The position numbers were made by a program, and so were the translations under genes. Shown in pieces: positions 7,628 through 7,827 of a DNA stretch of 7,827 nucleotides (the stretch's first letter is position 1; each line of letters begins with the position of its first letter). The stretch is taken from the NCBI GenBank assembly GCA_008534395.1, contig SHMQ01000040.1, positions 1-7,827 of the forward strand, in the 5' to 3' direction. Under the pieces are notes generated by a model. It saw only the letters and a list, made by a program, of their open reading frames with translations. It ran no database searches and was not told where the DNA came from. This stretch comes from Candidatus Acidulodesulfobacterium acidiphilum. GTDB taxonomy: Bacteria; SZUA-79; Acidulodesulfobacterales; Acidulodesulfobacteraceae.

Positions 7628-7702
7628 TGGGGTGTCGACAAGCGGCAAGTCACAGGATTTTGATTCCTGCATTCGGAGGTTCGAATCCTCCCGCCCCAGC
7701 CA
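7628..7702 (+). tRNA. tRNA-Gln, anticodon UUG, CCA encoded
   Basis: A full cloverleaf folds by eye. The acceptor stem is 7628-7634 with 7692-7698 (TGGGGTG with CGCCCCA, one G-T pair). The D stem is GAC 7637-7639 with GTC 7649-7651. The anticodon stem is CAGGA 7653-7657 with TCCTG 7665-7669, around the loop TTTTGAT with anticodon TTG at 7660-7662. The variable loop has five bases, and the T stem is GGAGG 7675-7679 with CCTCC 7687-7691 around TTCGAAT. The discriminator base is G (7699) and CCA is encoded at 7700-7702. The weak U1-A72 pair and G73 are known glutamine identity features. It reads CAA directly and CAG by wobble. The 3' part, from the last base pair of the T-loop onward, is duplicated 92 bases downstream. 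Confidence 0.96.
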
Positions 7703-7735
7703 GCAGAATGTAAATAGAAAAGATAGAAGTTAAAT
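7685..7735 (+). repeat. 51-base direct repeat, copy 1 (tRNA-Gln 3' end plus downstream flank)
   Basis: This copy starts at the A of the T-loop of tRNA-Gln. It covers the 3' half of the T stem, the 3' acceptor strand, G73 and CCA, then 33 AT-rich bases beyond the tRNA. It is identical over 51 bases to 7777-7827. The base before the repeat differs between copies (A at 7684, C at 7776), so the left edge is real. The right edge of the match is unknown because copy 2 reaches the end of the window. Confidence 0.9.
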
Positions 7736-7776
7736 AAATTATAATGTTGAGTATGGGATCACGACCGAAGGGAGTC
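7736..7776. other. 41-base spacer between the two repeat copies
   Basis: The spacer holds an isolated TATAAT (7740-7745) with no convincing -35 element 16-18 bases upstream. Further on, GGGAG (7770-7774) could pair with CTCCC (7780-7784) in copy 2 around a five-base loop. This resembles a T-arm in position, but it lacks the TTCGA loop and the stem is shifted by a base. No cloverleaf 5' half is present, so no second tRNA is encoded here. Confidence 0.4.
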
Positions 7777-7827
7777 ATCCTCCCGCCCCAGCCAGCAGAA
7801 TGTAAATAGAAAAGATAGAAGTTAAAT
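7777..7827 (+). repeat. 51-base direct repeat, copy 2 (detached tRNA-Gln 3' end)
   Basis: This is an exact copy of 7685-7735, offset by 92 bases, running to the last base of the window. It includes a complete CGCCCCA-G-CCA tRNA 3' terminus with no matching 5' half upstream, so it is a tRNA tail and not a gene. Such detached tRNA 3' ends are typical of attachment-site duplications left by integrases. A tandem array with a 92-base period, or an assembly overlap at a contig end, would look the same here. Confidence 0.85.

Noticed and set aside
7685-7827. CRISPR array
   Set aside because: There are only two copies, the repeat is a tRNA tail rather than a CRISPR-type repeat, and no cas gene is present.

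Overview
The window is an ordinary-looking but informative stretch of a low-GC bacterial chromosome, with every gene on the + strand. It holds the distal end of an operon for respiratory complex I (NADH-quinone oxidoreductase, type I NADH dehydrogenase): a 5'-truncated nuoI, then nuoJ, nuoK, nuoL, nuoM and nuoN. These are followed without a break by ispE (MEP-pathway isoprenoid synthesis), then spoVG, a hairpin with a T-tract, and a tRNA-Gln(UUG). The last 130 bases hold an exact 51-base direct repeat. Its first copy starts inside the T-arm of the tRNA, and its second copy runs to the end of the window.

Organism: the AT-rich third positions, use of the MEP pathway, nuoIJKLMN order and the spoVG / tRNA-Gln neighbourhood fit a low-GC member of the former Deltaproteobacteria or a related Gram-negative phylum. 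This rests on gene order and general protein character only and is not a firm placement. SpoVG on its own does not mean an endospore former.

Layout: 1-6384 encodes the membrane arm of complex I plus its last peripheral Fe-S subunit. NuoI passes electrons through clusters N6a and N6b toward N2 and quinone. NuoJ and NuoK form part of the E-channel. NuoL, NuoM and NuoN are the three antiporter-like proton-pumping subunits. The key charged residues of the pumps (the Glu in TM5, the Lys in TM7 and the TM12 Lys/Glu) are all present, so the complex looks functional. Gene spacing is 0-61 bases, with overlaps at nuoM/nuoN and nuoN/ispE, so this is one transcription unit. ispE starts inside the nuoN stop codon (ATGA), which ties isoprenoid precursor synthesis, and so quinone tails, to complex I expression. 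spoVG has the strongest ribosome binding site in the window and a possible promoter of its own inside the end of ispE.

I found no clear undescribed system. The places most worth a second look are the duplicated tRNA-Gln 3' end (integration scar, tandem array or assembly artefact), the hairpin only 11 bases upstream of the tRNA, and the altered cytidine-binding motif of IspE.
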